A DNA stretch of 64,000 nucleotides from an uncultured Kiritimatiellota bacterium (GTDB lineage: Bacteria > Verrucomicrobiota > Kiritimatiellia > RFP12 > UBA1067): contig CAKULV010000010.1 of the NCBI GenBank assembly GCA_934667425.1, positions 1-64,000 on the forward strand, written 5' to 3'. Of this stretch, positions 1 to 9,005 are shown one piece after another (within the stretch, counting starts at the first letter, position 1; each line of letters begins with the position of its first letter). The translations under genes and the position numbers were made by a program. A model generated the notes under the pieces. That model did not search any database. It was not told the DNA's origin and saw only the letters and a program-made list of their open reading frames with translations.

Positions 1-1018
1 TGGCGCAAAGAAACCTTGGCGTTTGCTACGCGAACGGGCAGGGCGTGGAGCAGTCGTACGCGGAGGCGGTGAAGTGGTACCGCAAGGCGGCCGAGCAGGG
101 AGATGCTTCGACGCAGTGTAACCTTGGCGTTTGCTACGCGAACGGGCAGGGCGTCGAGCAGTCGTACGCGGAGGCGGTGAAGTGGCACCGCAAGGCAGCC
201 GAGCAGGGGAATGCCTTGGCGCAGTTCCTCCTGGGCTGTTGCTACGATGACGGGCAGGGCGTGGAGCAGTCGTACGCGGAGGCGGTGAAGTGGTACCGCA
301 GGGCGGCCGAGCAGGGGAATGCCTTGGCGCAAAGAAACCTTGGCGTTTGCTACGCGAACGGGCAGGGCGTGGAGCAGTCGTACGCGGAGGCGGTGAAGTG
401 GTACCGCAAGGCGGCCGAGCAGGGAGATGCTTCGGCGCAGTGTAACCTTGGCGTTTGCTACGCGAACGGGCAGGCGTCGAGCAGTCGTACGCGGATGCGG
501 TGAAGTGGTATCGCAAGGCTGCCGAACAGGGATATGTCAGGGCGCAGTTCCTCCTTGGCCGTTGCTACGATGACGGGCGGGGCGTGGAGCAGTCGTACGC
601 GGAGGCGGTGAAGTGGTACCGCAGGGCGGCCGAACAGGGAAATGCCCCGGTGCAGTTCGTCCTTGGATTTTGCTATGCGAAAGGGCAGGGCGTGGAGCAG
701 TCGTACGCGGAGGCGGCGAAGTGGTACCGCAAGGCTGCCGAACAGGGAGATGCTTCGGCGCAAGCCAACCTTGGCTTTTACTACGCGAATGGGCTGGGCG
801 TGGAGCGGTCGGATGCGGAGGCCGTGAAATGGTATCGCAAGGCAGCCGAACAGGGTGATGTCTTTGCGCAAGAGAAACTCGGTATATGTTATGCGAATGG
901 TGCGGGTGTCGAAAAATCAGTGAAGTTAGCCATGTATTGGTTACGCAAAGCAAAGGAGAATGGTATGGAACTTGATGAGGATTTGCTGAAATACATGGAA
1001 TCACATAAGGACGAATAA
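1..1018 (+). CDS. Sel1-repeat (SLR/TPR-like) protein, cut at left edge and frameshifted
   Basis: Reading from base 3, the frame is open from the window edge and encodes 36-residue Sel1-like repeats with the core pattern AxxWYRKAAEQG...AQ..LG.CYxxG.GV. Such alpha/alpha solenoids usually mediate protein-protein contacts. At about base 473 one G is missing: the usual CAG-GGC-GTC joint reads CAG-GCG-TC. The first frame therefore stops at 503, and the repeats resume one frame over until TAA at 1018. The last repeat is diverged and ends in a charged tail (ESHKDE). The real start lies upstream of the window; the internal GTG at 45 is only a repeat codon. The break is either a genuine pseudogene lesion or an assembly slip in a G-run inside near-identical repeats. 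A P-loop NTPase gene starts one base after the stop. Confidence 0.85.
42..904. repeat. 108-bp tandem repeat array with a 324-bp higher-order duplication
   Basis: Units begin at 42, 150, 258, 366, 473, 581, 689 and 797. All are 108 bp except the fourth, which is 107 bp and holds the frameshift. A diverged ninth unit begins at 905. Bases 1 to about 147 recur at 325 to about 471 with one substitution seen (a at 111, g at 435). This indicates a recent three-unit (324 bp) segmental duplication. The lost G lies at the end of the second copy, whereas the first copy is intact. Confidence 0.9.
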
Positions 1019-1019
1019 A

Positions 1020-1697
1020 ATGAAGCTGAAGATTGCAGTTGTTGTTGGTCCTGAAGGTGTCGGGAAGTCATTTGTATTGAAGGCATTTGCTTGTGGTCTT
1101 ATTGGCGATGAATACATTGAAAATCCAATTGTTATGCCGGTTGTGATTAGTTCCGATGATGAGTTGAATCATTATGGTTTTAATAAGAAATCCTCGGCAA
1201 ATCAACAATTGAGTGACATAGATTGGCATCTGAAAGAAGGAGATGTTGAGATTGATTGGGGAAAACTCTTAACGGCCCAAGAGAAGCGTAGTAAAAAAGT
1301 AAAAGACATTGTGATGTCCTGCACATACCATGGAAAGAAAATAATAGTAGCCAGTGAAGGTGATTACAGTTGGTCTTGGTTAGTGATGCTAAAGAAAATA
1401 GAGGAAATATTCCCAAATATCAATGAACATGACGAAGTTATTCTGTTTTGTACAAGTAGAGTTGTATACATGAAAGACATGGTTTTGCGAGGTATTAAAC
1501 CGTGTTCAATGGGAAATCAGATCATGTTCAATTCTGTCGTGGTTAAGTTGTTTGAATTAAGCGGTCGCAGCTGGCAAATTAAGTCTGAACTGGCGACATT
1601 GAGAAATTTGAACAGACAGTTTGATGAGTGGGTTGGTATGAAACGAAAGACATCTTGTAAACTTTCAGATTGGTGGCATCGCATCGTGTGTGATTGA
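1020..1697 (+). CDS. P-loop NTPase-like protein of unknown function
   Basis: A 225-residue protein opens with a beta strand and a Walker A motif GPEGVGKS (residues 10-17), so it probably binds ATP or GTP. No clear Walker B is visible; a hydrophobic strand ending in ASEGD lies near residue 113. I do not recognise the family, and no signal peptide or membrane segment is apparent. ATG follows the Sel1 gene stop by a single base, which argues for translation from the same mRNA. Base composition is clearly AT-richer than in the housekeeping genes to the right, consistent with an acquired accessory gene. A role as the switch partner of the Sel1 protein is inference only. Confidence 0.6.
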   Translation: MKLKIAVVVGPEGVGKSFVLKAFACGLIGDEYIENPIVMPVVISSDDELNHYGFNKKSSANQQLSDIDWHLKEGDVEIDWGKLLTAQEKRSKKVKDIVMSCTYHGKKIIVASEGDYSWSWLVMLKKIEEIFPNINEHDEVILFCTSRVVYMKDMVLRGIKPCSMGNQIMFNSVVVKLFELSGRSWQIKSELATLRNLNRQFDEWVGMKRKTSCKLSDWWHRIVCD

Positions 1698-1769
1698 CTT
1701 GTATGTGTTCACGAAAAAATGTATAACCGATGAAAATGATGTGATTTGAAAAGGGTGAATGGAGATTAG

Positions 1770-2690
1770 GTGGCCATGTGCACACATTTCTGGCAAATCT
1801 TGCGAGAGGCCGAGGATATCGTCGAAGTCTCTAAAAAGAATCCTCGGTATAAAAACTGTCGATTCTTCTTTCGCGGCGAGTATAAGCGTTACCCGAATGG
1901 TGGCGATGTGCCGTTGCCGGCGAGCGAATGCATTCCGAGCCTCTTCCGAAAAGAGTGCCATTATAAGAATGAGCGCAAGATTTTTTACGAGGCCGTTCGT
2001 CGTTACCCAGATATCTTTACGCCTGACATGACGACATTCGACATGTTGGCGACAATGCAGCATTATCAGGTATTGACGCGCCTGTTGGACATAACGAATG
2101 ACGTCCGCCTCGCAACGGCGATGGCAACGGCGCCGTTTGACGATGTGGGGTCGGAATATAATGAACATACGGCATTTGTCTATGTTTATGCCGTCAAGGA
2201 AGAAGACATCAAGTATACATGTTCGGATACGGTTGCTGTCCTTTCCAATTTGGCTCGGCTGGAGGATGAAAAGATACACTTGGATAATCTTGGTTATTTG
2301 AGCTACGAGGTCTCTCGTGAGAGGCCGGGCTTTGATTGGAAGGCATGCGAAGAAGACATCCGAAGAGATTTGCAACGGGTTTGGTGCGTGTTGCCAATCC
2401 AGTCCAATGAGCGTGTTCGGGTTCAGTCCGGGGCTTTCTTGCTCTTTGGCTGTGGGGACAGAAAGCAGATTCTGAGGCCGAGTTTCAGTGAAGGCGACTT
2501 TGAAATCGAGACTCCATCAAAAGGGATTGCGAGGGTCGGTTATGTTGCAATCAAGGGAAATCGCAAGAAGGCGATTGCGAAAGAGTTGGGCGACTATGTG
2601 GCAATGGCTCGTCATCAGTATTATCCTGAGCTACCGACATATGCGCGGTCTTTTCAGAACGAACTTGAAAACAAAACAAAGGAGGATTAA
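1770..2690 (+). CDS. FRG-domain protein
   Basis: This 306-residue protein carries the hallmarks of the FRG domain: FFFRGE around residues 32-37 (Phe34-Arg35-Gly36) and QHYQVLTRLLD at 97-107, followed by a helix LATAMAT. FRG proteins are widespread in accessory and phage-related regions. Their biochemical activity is not established, although their conserved Phe-Arg-Gly and QHxxxPTRLLD blocks resemble a ligand or nucleotide site. The proline of PTRLLD is replaced by Leu here. GTG at 1770 is chosen because GGAG at 1761-1764 is well spaced; ATG at 1776 is the alternative. The next gene follows two bases after the stop, so the pair looks co-transcribed. The region is AT-rich like its left neighbour. 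Confidence 0.8.
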   Translation: MAMCTHFWQILREAEDIVEVSKKNPRYKNCRFFFRGEYKRYPNGGDVPLPASECIPSLFRKECHYKNERKIFYEAVRRYPDIFTPDMTTFDMLATMQHYQVLTRLLDITNDVRLATAMATAPFDDVGSEYNEHTAFVYVYAVKEEDIKYTCSDTVAVLSNLARLEDEKIHLDNLGYLSYEVSRERPGFDWKACEEDIRRDLQRVWCVLPIQSNERVRVQSGAFLLFGCGDRKQILRPSFSEGDFEIETPSKGIARVGYVAIKGNRKKAIAKELGDYVAMARHQYYPELPTYARSFQNELENKTKED

Positions 2691-2691
2691 G

Positions 2692-2979
2692 ATGTATTCC
2701 ATCAGTTGTTATATTGACAAAGTGATAGTGACGGAAAAAGGTATTGAATCAATCGCGATTAAACCGACAGGGCGTAGTCGTGTGGATGGGGTGGATAAGC
2801 GTTGTCTCGGATTTGATTGCGGGAATGATCAGGTCTCGTGGTTCCCTCTCGAATTTTCTGTTGGCGAGGGAATGGGTGATGCTGTCTTGATGGCTAGAAT
2901 GCACGGGAAAGAAATTGAGTTGAAGATTGAGAAAACGGAGGGACAGACAGAGACAACGGTTAAGACAGTTGCTATATGA
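2692..2979 (+). CDS. Small protein of unknown function next to the FRG gene
   Basis: A 95-residue protein, predicted mostly beta-stranded, rich in Lys, Glu and Val, without a signal peptide, membrane helix or cysteine motif. It has only two cysteines near the middle. Its ATG at 2692 is preceded by a strong Shine-Dalgarno GGAGG (2681-2685) with six bases of spacing, and it begins two bases after the FRG stop. A longer in-frame extension upstream overlaps the FRG gene and is rejected because of this ribosome site. It could be an antidote or accessory partner of the FRG protein, but nothing in the sequence proves that. Confidence 0.6.
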   Translation: MYSISCYIDKVIVTEKGIESIAIKPTGRSRVDGVDKRCLGFDCGNDQVSWFPLEFSVGEGMGDAVLMARMHGKEIELKIEKTEGQTETTVKTVAI

Positions 2980-3000
2980 GTTGGTTAAAAGAGGAATCAT

Positions 3001-3312
3001 ATGCGAATAATGAAAGTCGTTGAGCGCATTCTTTTCGGCGTGAATTGCCTGCTGTGGGGCATTTTCGCGTTAGACATCCTCGATCCGGGAGCGGGGGATT
3101 GCCATTGTTTTGATTTCTCGAAAGACGAGTGCTTTTGGGAGATGGCCGTCTATGGCCTTACGGCGGCCTGGCTGGTCGCAGGCGGGATCGTCGGGCGCGG
3201 CATTTTGGGGCGTTGGGGAAAGTGGACGTGCGCCGTTGAAAGACTGGCGAGGGTGGCTTTGGCGCGTCCTGACGGTCGGATGGCTATGGCTCGGCGTGAT
3301 GGCGGGCTATGA
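3001..3312 (+). CDS. Small membrane protein, possibly frameshifted near its C-terminus
   Basis: The 103-residue reading frame has two hydrophobic stretches, LLWGIFALDIL (about residues 17-27) and AVYGLTAAWLVAGGIV (about 49-64), so it is probably a small inner-membrane protein. The last 30 residues of this frame are Arg-rich and unconvincing. The +1 frame from about 3240 to a stop at 3388 instead encodes a third Trp/Leu-rich hydrophobic segment followed by a polar tail. A one-base insertion may therefore have moved the true C-terminus out of frame. SD-like GAGGA precedes ATG 3001. Function unknown. Confidence 0.5.
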   Translation: MRIMKVVERILFGVNCLLWGIFALDILDPGAGDCHCFDFSKDECFWEMAVYGLTAAWLVAGGIVGRGILGRWGKWTCAVERLARVALARPDGRMAMARRDGGL

Positions 3313-3434
3313 GAACGGGAAATATGGAGGAGCTTCTGGCCCTCGTGTCCTAACAATGCCTTGCCCTTTCGATCCGCCTGGAGTTTAGTTGTGGCTAATA
3401 AAAACGAATGGGATTCAGAATGCCATTCGGATTA

Positions 3435-3443
3435 TGGTATAAT
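3435..3443 (+). promoter_or_regulatory. Extended -10 promoter for glycogen phosphorylase
   Basis: TGG followed by a perfect TATAAT (3438-3443). A weak TTCAGA at 3414-3419 sits 18 bases upstream as a possible -35. The predicted transcript starts about 28 bases before ATG 3478. The same TGG-TATAAT element recurs before several other genes in the window. Confidence 0.7.
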
Positions 3444-3477
3444 ATGCGCCCAACGGAACTAAAAAGGCTATAAACGA

Positions 3478-5940
3478 ATGAATGACGGGAAGTTGAGTTC
3501 GGGACGCGTGGAGATGAGCGTCGCTGGATTGCAGGAAGACTATTCGCACTATCTCAGGTATACGCTGGCCAAGGATGAGCACACCGCAACGGCCCGGGAT
3601 CGCTACATGGCGTTTGCCTTTGCCATTCGCGACAGGATCACCGAGCGCTGGATGGAGACGCAGGCGGAGTACCATCGCCAGAACGCAAAGTACGTGTACT
3701 ACCTTTCTCTTGAGTTCCTGATAGGCCGGCTTCTCGGCAACAACGTCATCAACCTCAAGGCCGACCAGCTCTGCCGGGATGCGTTGAGGGCATTCGGGCT
3801 CGACTGGAACACGCTGCGGGATTTCGAGATGGATGCCGGGCTTGGCAATGGCGGATTGGGGCGGCTTGCCGCATGCTACCTCGATTCGATGTCCACGCTG
3901 GACTTGGCCGCGATGGGGTACGGCATCCGCTACGACTACGGCATTTTCCGCCAGCGCATAGTGGACGGGCAGCAGGTCGAGGAGCCGGACCATTGGCTCA
4001 AGGATGGGTATCCGTGGGAGATTGCCCGTCCCGAATACGCGCAGACCGTTTCGTTCGGCGGCCATGTCGATTGCACAAAGGGCGAGGATGGCGCGCTAAA
4101 GTGGGAGTGGAAGCCGGATTCCACGGTTCAGGGCGTACCGTACGATCTTCCGATCGTCGGCTACAACCATGCGGTGAACACCCTGCGGCTCTGGAGCGCG
4201 CGCGCACTCGACGAGTTTGACCTTGCGGACTTCAACCAGGGGTCGTATGTCGCCGCGGTCGAGACCAAGGTCCTGGCCGAGAACCTCACGAAGGTACTCT
4301 ACCCGAACGACAACACCATGGCCGGGAAGGAACTGCGGCTCAAGCAGCAGTACTTCTTCGTCGCGTGTTCCCTGAGGGACATACTGCGCCGTTTCCGCCA
4401 GAGCAACGACAGCTGGGACGCGCTTCCCGAAAAGGCGTTCATCCACCTGAACGAGACGCATCCGGCGCTCGTCATCCCCGAGCTCATGCGAATCCTCGTG
4501 GACGAGGAGGGCCTCGAGTGGAACCGGGCGTGGGACATAACGCGCAGATCAACCGGCTACACGAACCACACGATTCTGCCGGAGGCGCTTGAGAAGTGGT
4601 CGGTGCGCATGATGGAGACGCTGCTTCCGCGGCACCTCCAGATAATCTACGAGATCAACAGCCGCTTCCTCAAGGAGCTTGTGGGCAAGATTCCGGTAGA
4701 CCAGGATCGCATAGCGCGCATGTCGCTCATCGACGAACACGGCGAGCGGTACGTGCGGATGGCGAACATGTGCATAGTGGGCTCGTCCTCGACCAACGGG
4801 GTCGCCAAGCTTCACAGCGAGATCCTGAAGAAATCCCTTTTCAAGGACTTCTACGAGCTCTATCCGGAACGGTTCACGAACGTAACGAACGGGATCACGC
4901 CGCGCCGCTGGCTCCTTAAGGCCAACCCGTCGCTCTCCCAGCTCATATCCGAGACGATCGGCACGGAGTGGATCACGCACCTTGAAGACCTGCGGATGCT
5001 GGAGCAGCACGGGGACGACGAGGATTTCCTGTGCGCCCTGGAGAAGATCAAGGGATCGAACAAGCGTTCGCTCGCGAGATACGTAAAGGAGTGCCTGGGC
5101 GAGATCATCGACCCCAACACGCTTTTCGACGTGCAGGTCAAGCGTCTGCACGAATACAAGCGCCAGCTGATGCTGGCACTGTACATCATAATGCGCTACA
5201 ACCGCATCGTGTCCGACCCTTCGTACAACCCGGTTCCGCGCACGTTCATATTTGCGGCGAAGGCCGCGCCGGGCTATTGGATGGCGAAGCTCATAATCCG
5301 CTTCATCCACGACCTCGCAAAGCTTGTGAATGGCGATCCGCGCACGCGGGGGCTCATAAAGGTCGTGTTCCTGCCGGACTATCGCGTATCGCTCGCGGAG
5401 CGCATAATGCCGGCGGCGGAGCTGTCCGAACAGATATCGCTCGCGGGCATGGAGGCCTCCGGCACCGGCAACATGAAGTTCATGATAAACGGCGCATTGA
5501 CGATAGGCACGTATGACGGGGCGAACGTTGAGATACACGAGCAGGTCGGCGACGACAACATGTTCCTCTTCGGGATGCGAGCCGAGGACGTTGCGAGACT
5601 GAGGCCATCCTACAACGCGCGCGAGTGCGCGGACAAGGATCCGGAGATAGGCGAAGCCCTGCGCTTCGTGAAGAGTGGCGTGATCTCTCCGGGCGATCCG
5701 TCCCGCTACGAGCCGATCCTCAGGTCTCTTCTGGACTACAACGACTACTACATGCTCATAGCGGACTTGAGGTCGTATGCCGACACCCACGACAAGGTTG
5801 ACGCCACGTATCTCGACCGGGGCAAGTGGAACCACATGTCGCTTGTGAACATGGCCCGCAGCGGATTCTTCAGTTCAGACCGCGCCGTCGCGGAATACGC
5901 GCGAAACATCTGGCATGTCGCTCCCGTGATGTTTGGCTGA
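3478..5940 (+). CDS. glgP: Glycogen/starch phosphorylase
   Basis: An 820-residue GT35 alpha-glucan phosphorylase, the usual length for the family. It cleaves alpha-1,4 glucan ends with phosphate to give glucose-1-phosphate in the cytoplasm. The pyridoxal-phosphate site EASGTGNMKFMINGA is present, with the Schiff-base lysine at about residue 667. The N-terminal block YYLSLEFLIGRLLGNN and the ADYRVSLAE-type loop (here LPDYRVSLAERIMPAA) are also typical. ATG 3478 is the first start after the extended -10 at 3438; the leader has only a weak A/G-rich ribosome site. The next gene, bamA, starts 50 bases after the stop, and no terminator is visible between them. It indicates stored glycogen or intracellular alpha-glucan use. 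Confidence 0.97.
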   Translation: MNDGKLSSGRVEMSVAGLQEDYSHYLRYTLAKDEHTATARDRYMAFAFAIRDRITERWMETQAEYHRQNAKYVYYLSLEFLIGRLLGNNVINLKADQLCRDALRAFGLDWNTLRDFEMDAGLGNGGLGRLAACYLDSMSTLDLAAMGYGIRYDYGIFRQRIVDGQQVEEPDHWLKDGYPWEIARPEYAQTVSFGGHVDCTKGEDGALKWEWKPDSTVQGVPYDLPIVGYNHAVNTLRLWSARALDEFDLADFNQGSYVAAVETKVLAENLTKVLYPNDNTMAGKELRLKQQYFFVACSLRDILRRFRQSNDSWDALPEKAFIHLNETHPALVIPELMRILVDEEGLEWNRAWDITRRSTGYTNHTILPEALEKWSVRMMETLLPRHLQIIYEINSRFLKELVGKIPVDQDRIARMSLIDEHGERYVRMANMCIVGSSSTNGVAKLHSEILKKSLFKDFYELYPERFTNVTNGITPRRWLLKANPSLSQLISETIGTEWITHLEDLRMLEQHGDDEDFLCALEKIKGSNKRSLARYVKECLGEIIDPNTLFDVQVKRLHEYKRQLMLALYIIMRYNRIVSDPSYNPVPRTFIFAAKAAPGYWMAKLIIRFIHDLAKLVNGDPRTRGLIKVVFLPDYRVSLAERIMPAAELSEQISLAGMEASGTGNMKFMINGALTIGTYDGANVEIHEQVGDDNMFLFGMRAEDVARLRPSYNARECADKDPEIGEALRFVKSGVISPGDPSRYEPILRSLLDYNDYYMLIADLRSYADTHDKVDATYLDRGKWNHMSLVNMARSGFFSSDRAVAEYARNIWHVAPVMFG

Positions 5941-5990
5941 GGCCTGCGAGGCTGTTGCCTGATGGACGAGATCAAAGGAAAAGGGGAAGG

Positions 5991-8381
5991 ATGATGAGAG
6001 GTTTCATTGCAATGGCCGCCATTGCGGCCGCGACCATGCAGTTGGGCGCAGCCAAGGTGGTGAGCGTTTCCGCGCGCAGCACTACCGCCGATGACGCCGA
6101 TGTGTCGGCGGTCACGTCGAGGTGCGAGGTGAAGCCGGGATCGGAGTACGATCCTGCCGCCTGCGCGAGGGACGTCAAGGCCTTGAGGGATTCCGCCGAA
6201 TACGAGGACATAACGGTGGAGGCAAAGCATACGGACAACGGCATCAGCGTAGTGTACGTGGTGACGCCGAAGCCCCGCTACCACGGTCCGCTGAACTGCA
6301 AGGGCAACGAATACTGGAATGCGTCCAAGATTGCGAAGTACGCCGACCTCAAGGACGGATACGCCTACGGGGAGGCGGATATCGCGGCGGCGGCGAACAG
6401 GATACGCGACGAGTATCGCAAGAAGCAGTTCCCGGACGTCAAGGTGACGCCTGAAGTCGAAAAGCTCCCTTCGGGAGGCGGCATTTCGGTGACGATGGTC
6501 ATAGACGAGGGCGTCCGCAGCAAGATCAAGTCCTACACGTTCGAGGGCAACGAACACGTCGAGGCGGATGCGCTGCGCGAGTCCTTCGGCTGGTATCCGT
6601 GGTGGAATCCGATCGGCTGGTTTACGGACGAGCCGGTTACGAAGCAGGATCTTGCGGAGGCTGCGGAGAAGATTGCGGCGCATTACCGCAATCTCGGATA
6701 CCTCGACGTTTCGGTGGGCGAGGCCGAGCGTGTGCCACGCGAGGATGGAGAGTCGGCGGACATACGCTTCAAGATAGTGGAAGGGCCGTGCTACCGGGTG
6801 AATTCCATTTCCGTGACCGGGGTGAAGACGTATCCAGAGGCGGCGGTTCTCGCGTCCGTAAAGGCCGTCTCGAGCGGGGACGTGGCCGGAGAGGCCACCT
6901 TGAAGTCGGCTGCAAGGGAGATCGAGGTGTTCTGCGGGTCGGGGGACAAGCCGCTCGCGGATACGCACGTAGAGACCGTATGGGTGCCGGCGAAGGATGG
7001 CGCGGACGGGCTCGACATAGTGTTCAAGGTGACGGAAGGCGTTCCTGTGACGATTGACCGGGTGCTCGTTCGCGGCAACGACTACACGAAGGACAAGGTG
7101 ATCCGCCGGGAGATCTCTCTCTCCCCGGGCGATCCGATGATCGAGGACAAGGCCGAACAGTCCAAGCGCCGCCTTGAGAACCTGCGGTATTTCGACCGGG
7201 TCAGGTTCTATCTCGAACGCAAGAGCAACGTCGAGGCGAAGCCCGGCGAACCGGAGTTGAGGGATCTCGTGTACGAGGTCTCGGAGAAGAACACGGGACA
7301 GTTCATGATCGGCATTGGCGCATCTAGCGTTGATTCCGTGTACGGCACGGTGGAGCTTTCGGAATCGAACTTCGACCTGTTCAACCCCTGGCGTTTCCGC
7401 GGCGCCGGGCAGAAGGGCCGCATCCTCCTGCAGGCCGGTCCGCGCTACCAGTCGTACGAGGCGTCGGTCACCGAACCGCATCTCTTCGACCGGCTTCTTG
7501 AGCTGACCGTGGAGGGGTATCGTCGCCAGCGCTGGTACGACGACTACGACATAATCCGCAACGGCGCCGCCGTGACGCTCTCGTATCCGGTCAAGTTCTG
7601 GCCGACGGCGAAGACGATGGGGCGTCTCGGTTTCCGCCTCGGGGCCGAATTCATCGAGTTCGACGATGTGGAGAGCGACCAGTACTTCCTCGACAAGGGT
7701 TTTGGATCGCACCGCAAGGGCGACTACGGCCCTGTCTTCAAGTGGCAGGAAGACGAGTACGGCGACAACTGGGAGATGCCGTTCAGGATATTCTGGGAGG
7801 ACGACACACGCGACAGCTTCAGGTTCGCGACGCGCGGTCATCGCGTATCCGTGTACGGCGACCTTGTCGGCGGCGACAACAACTACTGGAAGGTGGGATT
7901 CAACTTCCGCAAGTACTACACGATTTGGAAGCGCTTCAACCACGTGCTTGCGATAGGGCTTCGCGGAGACACGGTCGATACGTTCTCCGACGAGCTGCCG
8001 ATCTACGACAAGCTGTTCCTCGGCGGTCCGCGCACGATCCGCGGCGTGGAGTACCGCGACATCGCCCCCCGCGTGTGGAGGCAGGCCGGCAAGAAGGGCA
8101 GCTACGCCGCCTGGGGCGGCCAGACGAGCTGGTGCCTGAATGCCGAGTATGCGGTGCCGGTGGTGAAGTACGTGCGCGTCGCGGCATTCACCGATCTTGG
8201 ATCAGTCGGCGAAGACGAATTCGACTTCAGCACAGACTACTTCTGCTGGTCTGTCGGCCTGGGCCTGCGCCTGGACATAGAGAGCTTCCCGATCCGGCTC
8301 GATTTCGCGGTTCCCGTGGTTGAACCCGACGATGATGTGGACAAGGAATGCTTCTCGTTCACGATCGGCTACGATTTCTGA
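5991..8381 (+). CDS. bamA: Outer-membrane protein assembly factor BamA
   Basis: About 796 residues with a signal peptide (MMRGFIAMAAIAAATMQLGAA). Five successive POTRA-like units follow, roughly at residues 22-92, 93-170, 171-262, 263-350 and 351-430. A 16-strand Omp85 barrel then runs to the end. The barrel contains the lid-lock signature as GGPRTIRGVEYRD, and the protein ends in Phe (TIGYDF), the usual outer-membrane C-terminus. BamA inserts beta-barrel proteins into the outer membrane. The start is set by the purine-rich AAGGGGAAGG just before tandem ATGs at 5991 and 5994; the second has the better spacing. An upstream in-frame extension overlaps glgP and is rejected. The periplasmic chaperone Skp follows, the conserved partner order. 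Confidence 0.95.
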   Translation: MMRGFIAMAAIAAATMQLGAAKVVSVSARSTTADDADVSAVTSRCEVKPGSEYDPAACARDVKALRDSAEYEDITVEAKHTDNGISVVYVVTPKPRYHGPLNCKGNEYWNASKIAKYADLKDGYAYGEADIAAAANRIRDEYRKKQFPDVKVTPEVEKLPSGGGISVTMVIDEGVRSKIKSYTFEGNEHVEADALRESFGWYPWWNPIGWFTDEPVTKQDLAEAAEKIAAHYRNLGYLDVSVGEAERVPREDGESADIRFKIVEGPCYRVNSISVTGVKTYPEAAVLASVKAVSSGDVAGEATLKSAAREIEVFCGSGDKPLADTHVETVWVPAKDGADGLDIVFKVTEGVPVTIDRVLVRGNDYTKDKVIRREISLSPGDPMIEDKAEQSKRRLENLRYFDRVRFYLERKSNVEAKPGEPELRDLVYEVSEKNTGQFMIGIGASSVDSVYGTVELSESNFDLFNPWRFRGAGQKGRILLQAGPRYQSYEASVTEPHLFDRLLELTVEGYRRQRWYDDYDIIRNGAAVTLSYPVKFWPTAKTMGRLGFRLGAEFIEFDDVESDQYFLDKGFGSHRKGDYGPVFKWQEDEYGDNWEMPFRIFWEDDTRDSFRFATRGHRVSVYGDLVGGDNNYWKVGFNFRKYYTIWKRFNHVLAIGLRGDTVDTFSDELPIYDKLFLGGPRTIRGVEYRDIAPRVWRQAGKKGSYAAWGGQTSWCLNAEYAVPVVKYVRVAAFTDLGSVGEDEFDFSTDYFCWSVGLGLRLDIESFPIRLDFAVPVVEPDDDVDKECFSFTIGYDF

Positions 8382-8438
8382 ACGCTCTAGGTCAGATGCA
8401 CCAAAGGACAAACGGTTTAGATTACAATTGGAGCAGAT

Positions 8439-8984
8439 ATGAAGAAGTTAATAGCATGCACTTGCATCGCCCTCGCAATGGTTGCCGGGGCGGAAATGAA
8501 ACTTGGGGTCGTCAACCTTGAGGTGCTGATAAAGAACCATCCGAGCCACGCCTCGAACAAGACGCTCGTTAAATCGACCGCAGACGACTACCGCAAGAAG
8601 ATGGAGACCCATCAGGAGCAGATGAAAAGCCTGATGGAAGAAGGGGCCAAGGTGCAGTCCGACAGCAGGAATCCGATGCTCAGCGCAGGCGCGAAGGCTG
8701 ATCTCCAGAAGAAGTGGGAAGGCATTCAGCGCAAGGCCTATGCCGCACAGCAGGAGATGCGGGCGGACGACCAGCGCTTCCAGGAGGAGCTTGCCGACCT
8801 TCAGCAGAGACTGTTCAAGATCGAGAAGAGGGATGTCGAGGCGAAGATCGGCGAGTTCGCAAAGTCCGAGGGCTACGACCTGATAGTGGATATCGCGGCC
8901 TGCGGATTCGCGAAGCCAGAACTTGAAGTCACCGATGCCGTCCTGAAGCGGATGGGCGTCGATCCCGCCAAGAAGGCCGAATAG
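8439..8984 (+). CDS. skp: Periplasmic chaperone Skp/OmpH
   Basis: A 181-residue protein with a signal peptide (MKKLIACTCIALAMVAGAE). A long, highly charged coiled coil follows (about residues 45-140), flanked by short beta strands starting MKLGVVNLEVL and closing with YDLIVDIAACGF. This is the OmpH/Skp layout: a trimer that holds unfolded outer-membrane proteins in its tentacles and hands them to BamA. ATG 8439 has GGAG at 8430-8433. A TACAAT at 8423-8428 could also be a -10, giving a very short leader. It sits 57 bases after bamA and 21 bases before tgt. Confidence 0.92.
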   Translation: MKKLIACTCIALAMVAGAEMKLGVVNLEVLIKNHPSHASNKTLVKSTADDYRKKMETHQEQMKSLMEEGAKVQSDSRNPMLSAGAKADLQKKWEGIQRKAYAAQQEMRADDQRFQEELADLQQRLFKIEKRDVEAKIGEFAKSEGYDLIVDIAACGFAKPELEVTDAVLKRMGVDPAKKAE

Positions 8985-9005
8985 CCTTCATGCGACACTG
9001 ATACC

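Noticed and set aside
1694..1727. TTGACT and TATAAC upstream of the FRG gene as a promoter
   Set aside because: The spacer is 22 bases, too long for a normal promoter; not listed as a feature.
4549..5835. 428-codon minus-strand frame opposite glgP
   Set aside because: Antisense shadow of glycogen phosphorylase with Arg/Val/His-biased composition.
5748..7943. 731-codon open frame on the minus strand opposite bamA
   Set aside because: It is a GC-driven shadow of bamA; its translation is low-complexity and lacks any recognisable domain, whereas bamA is unmistakable.
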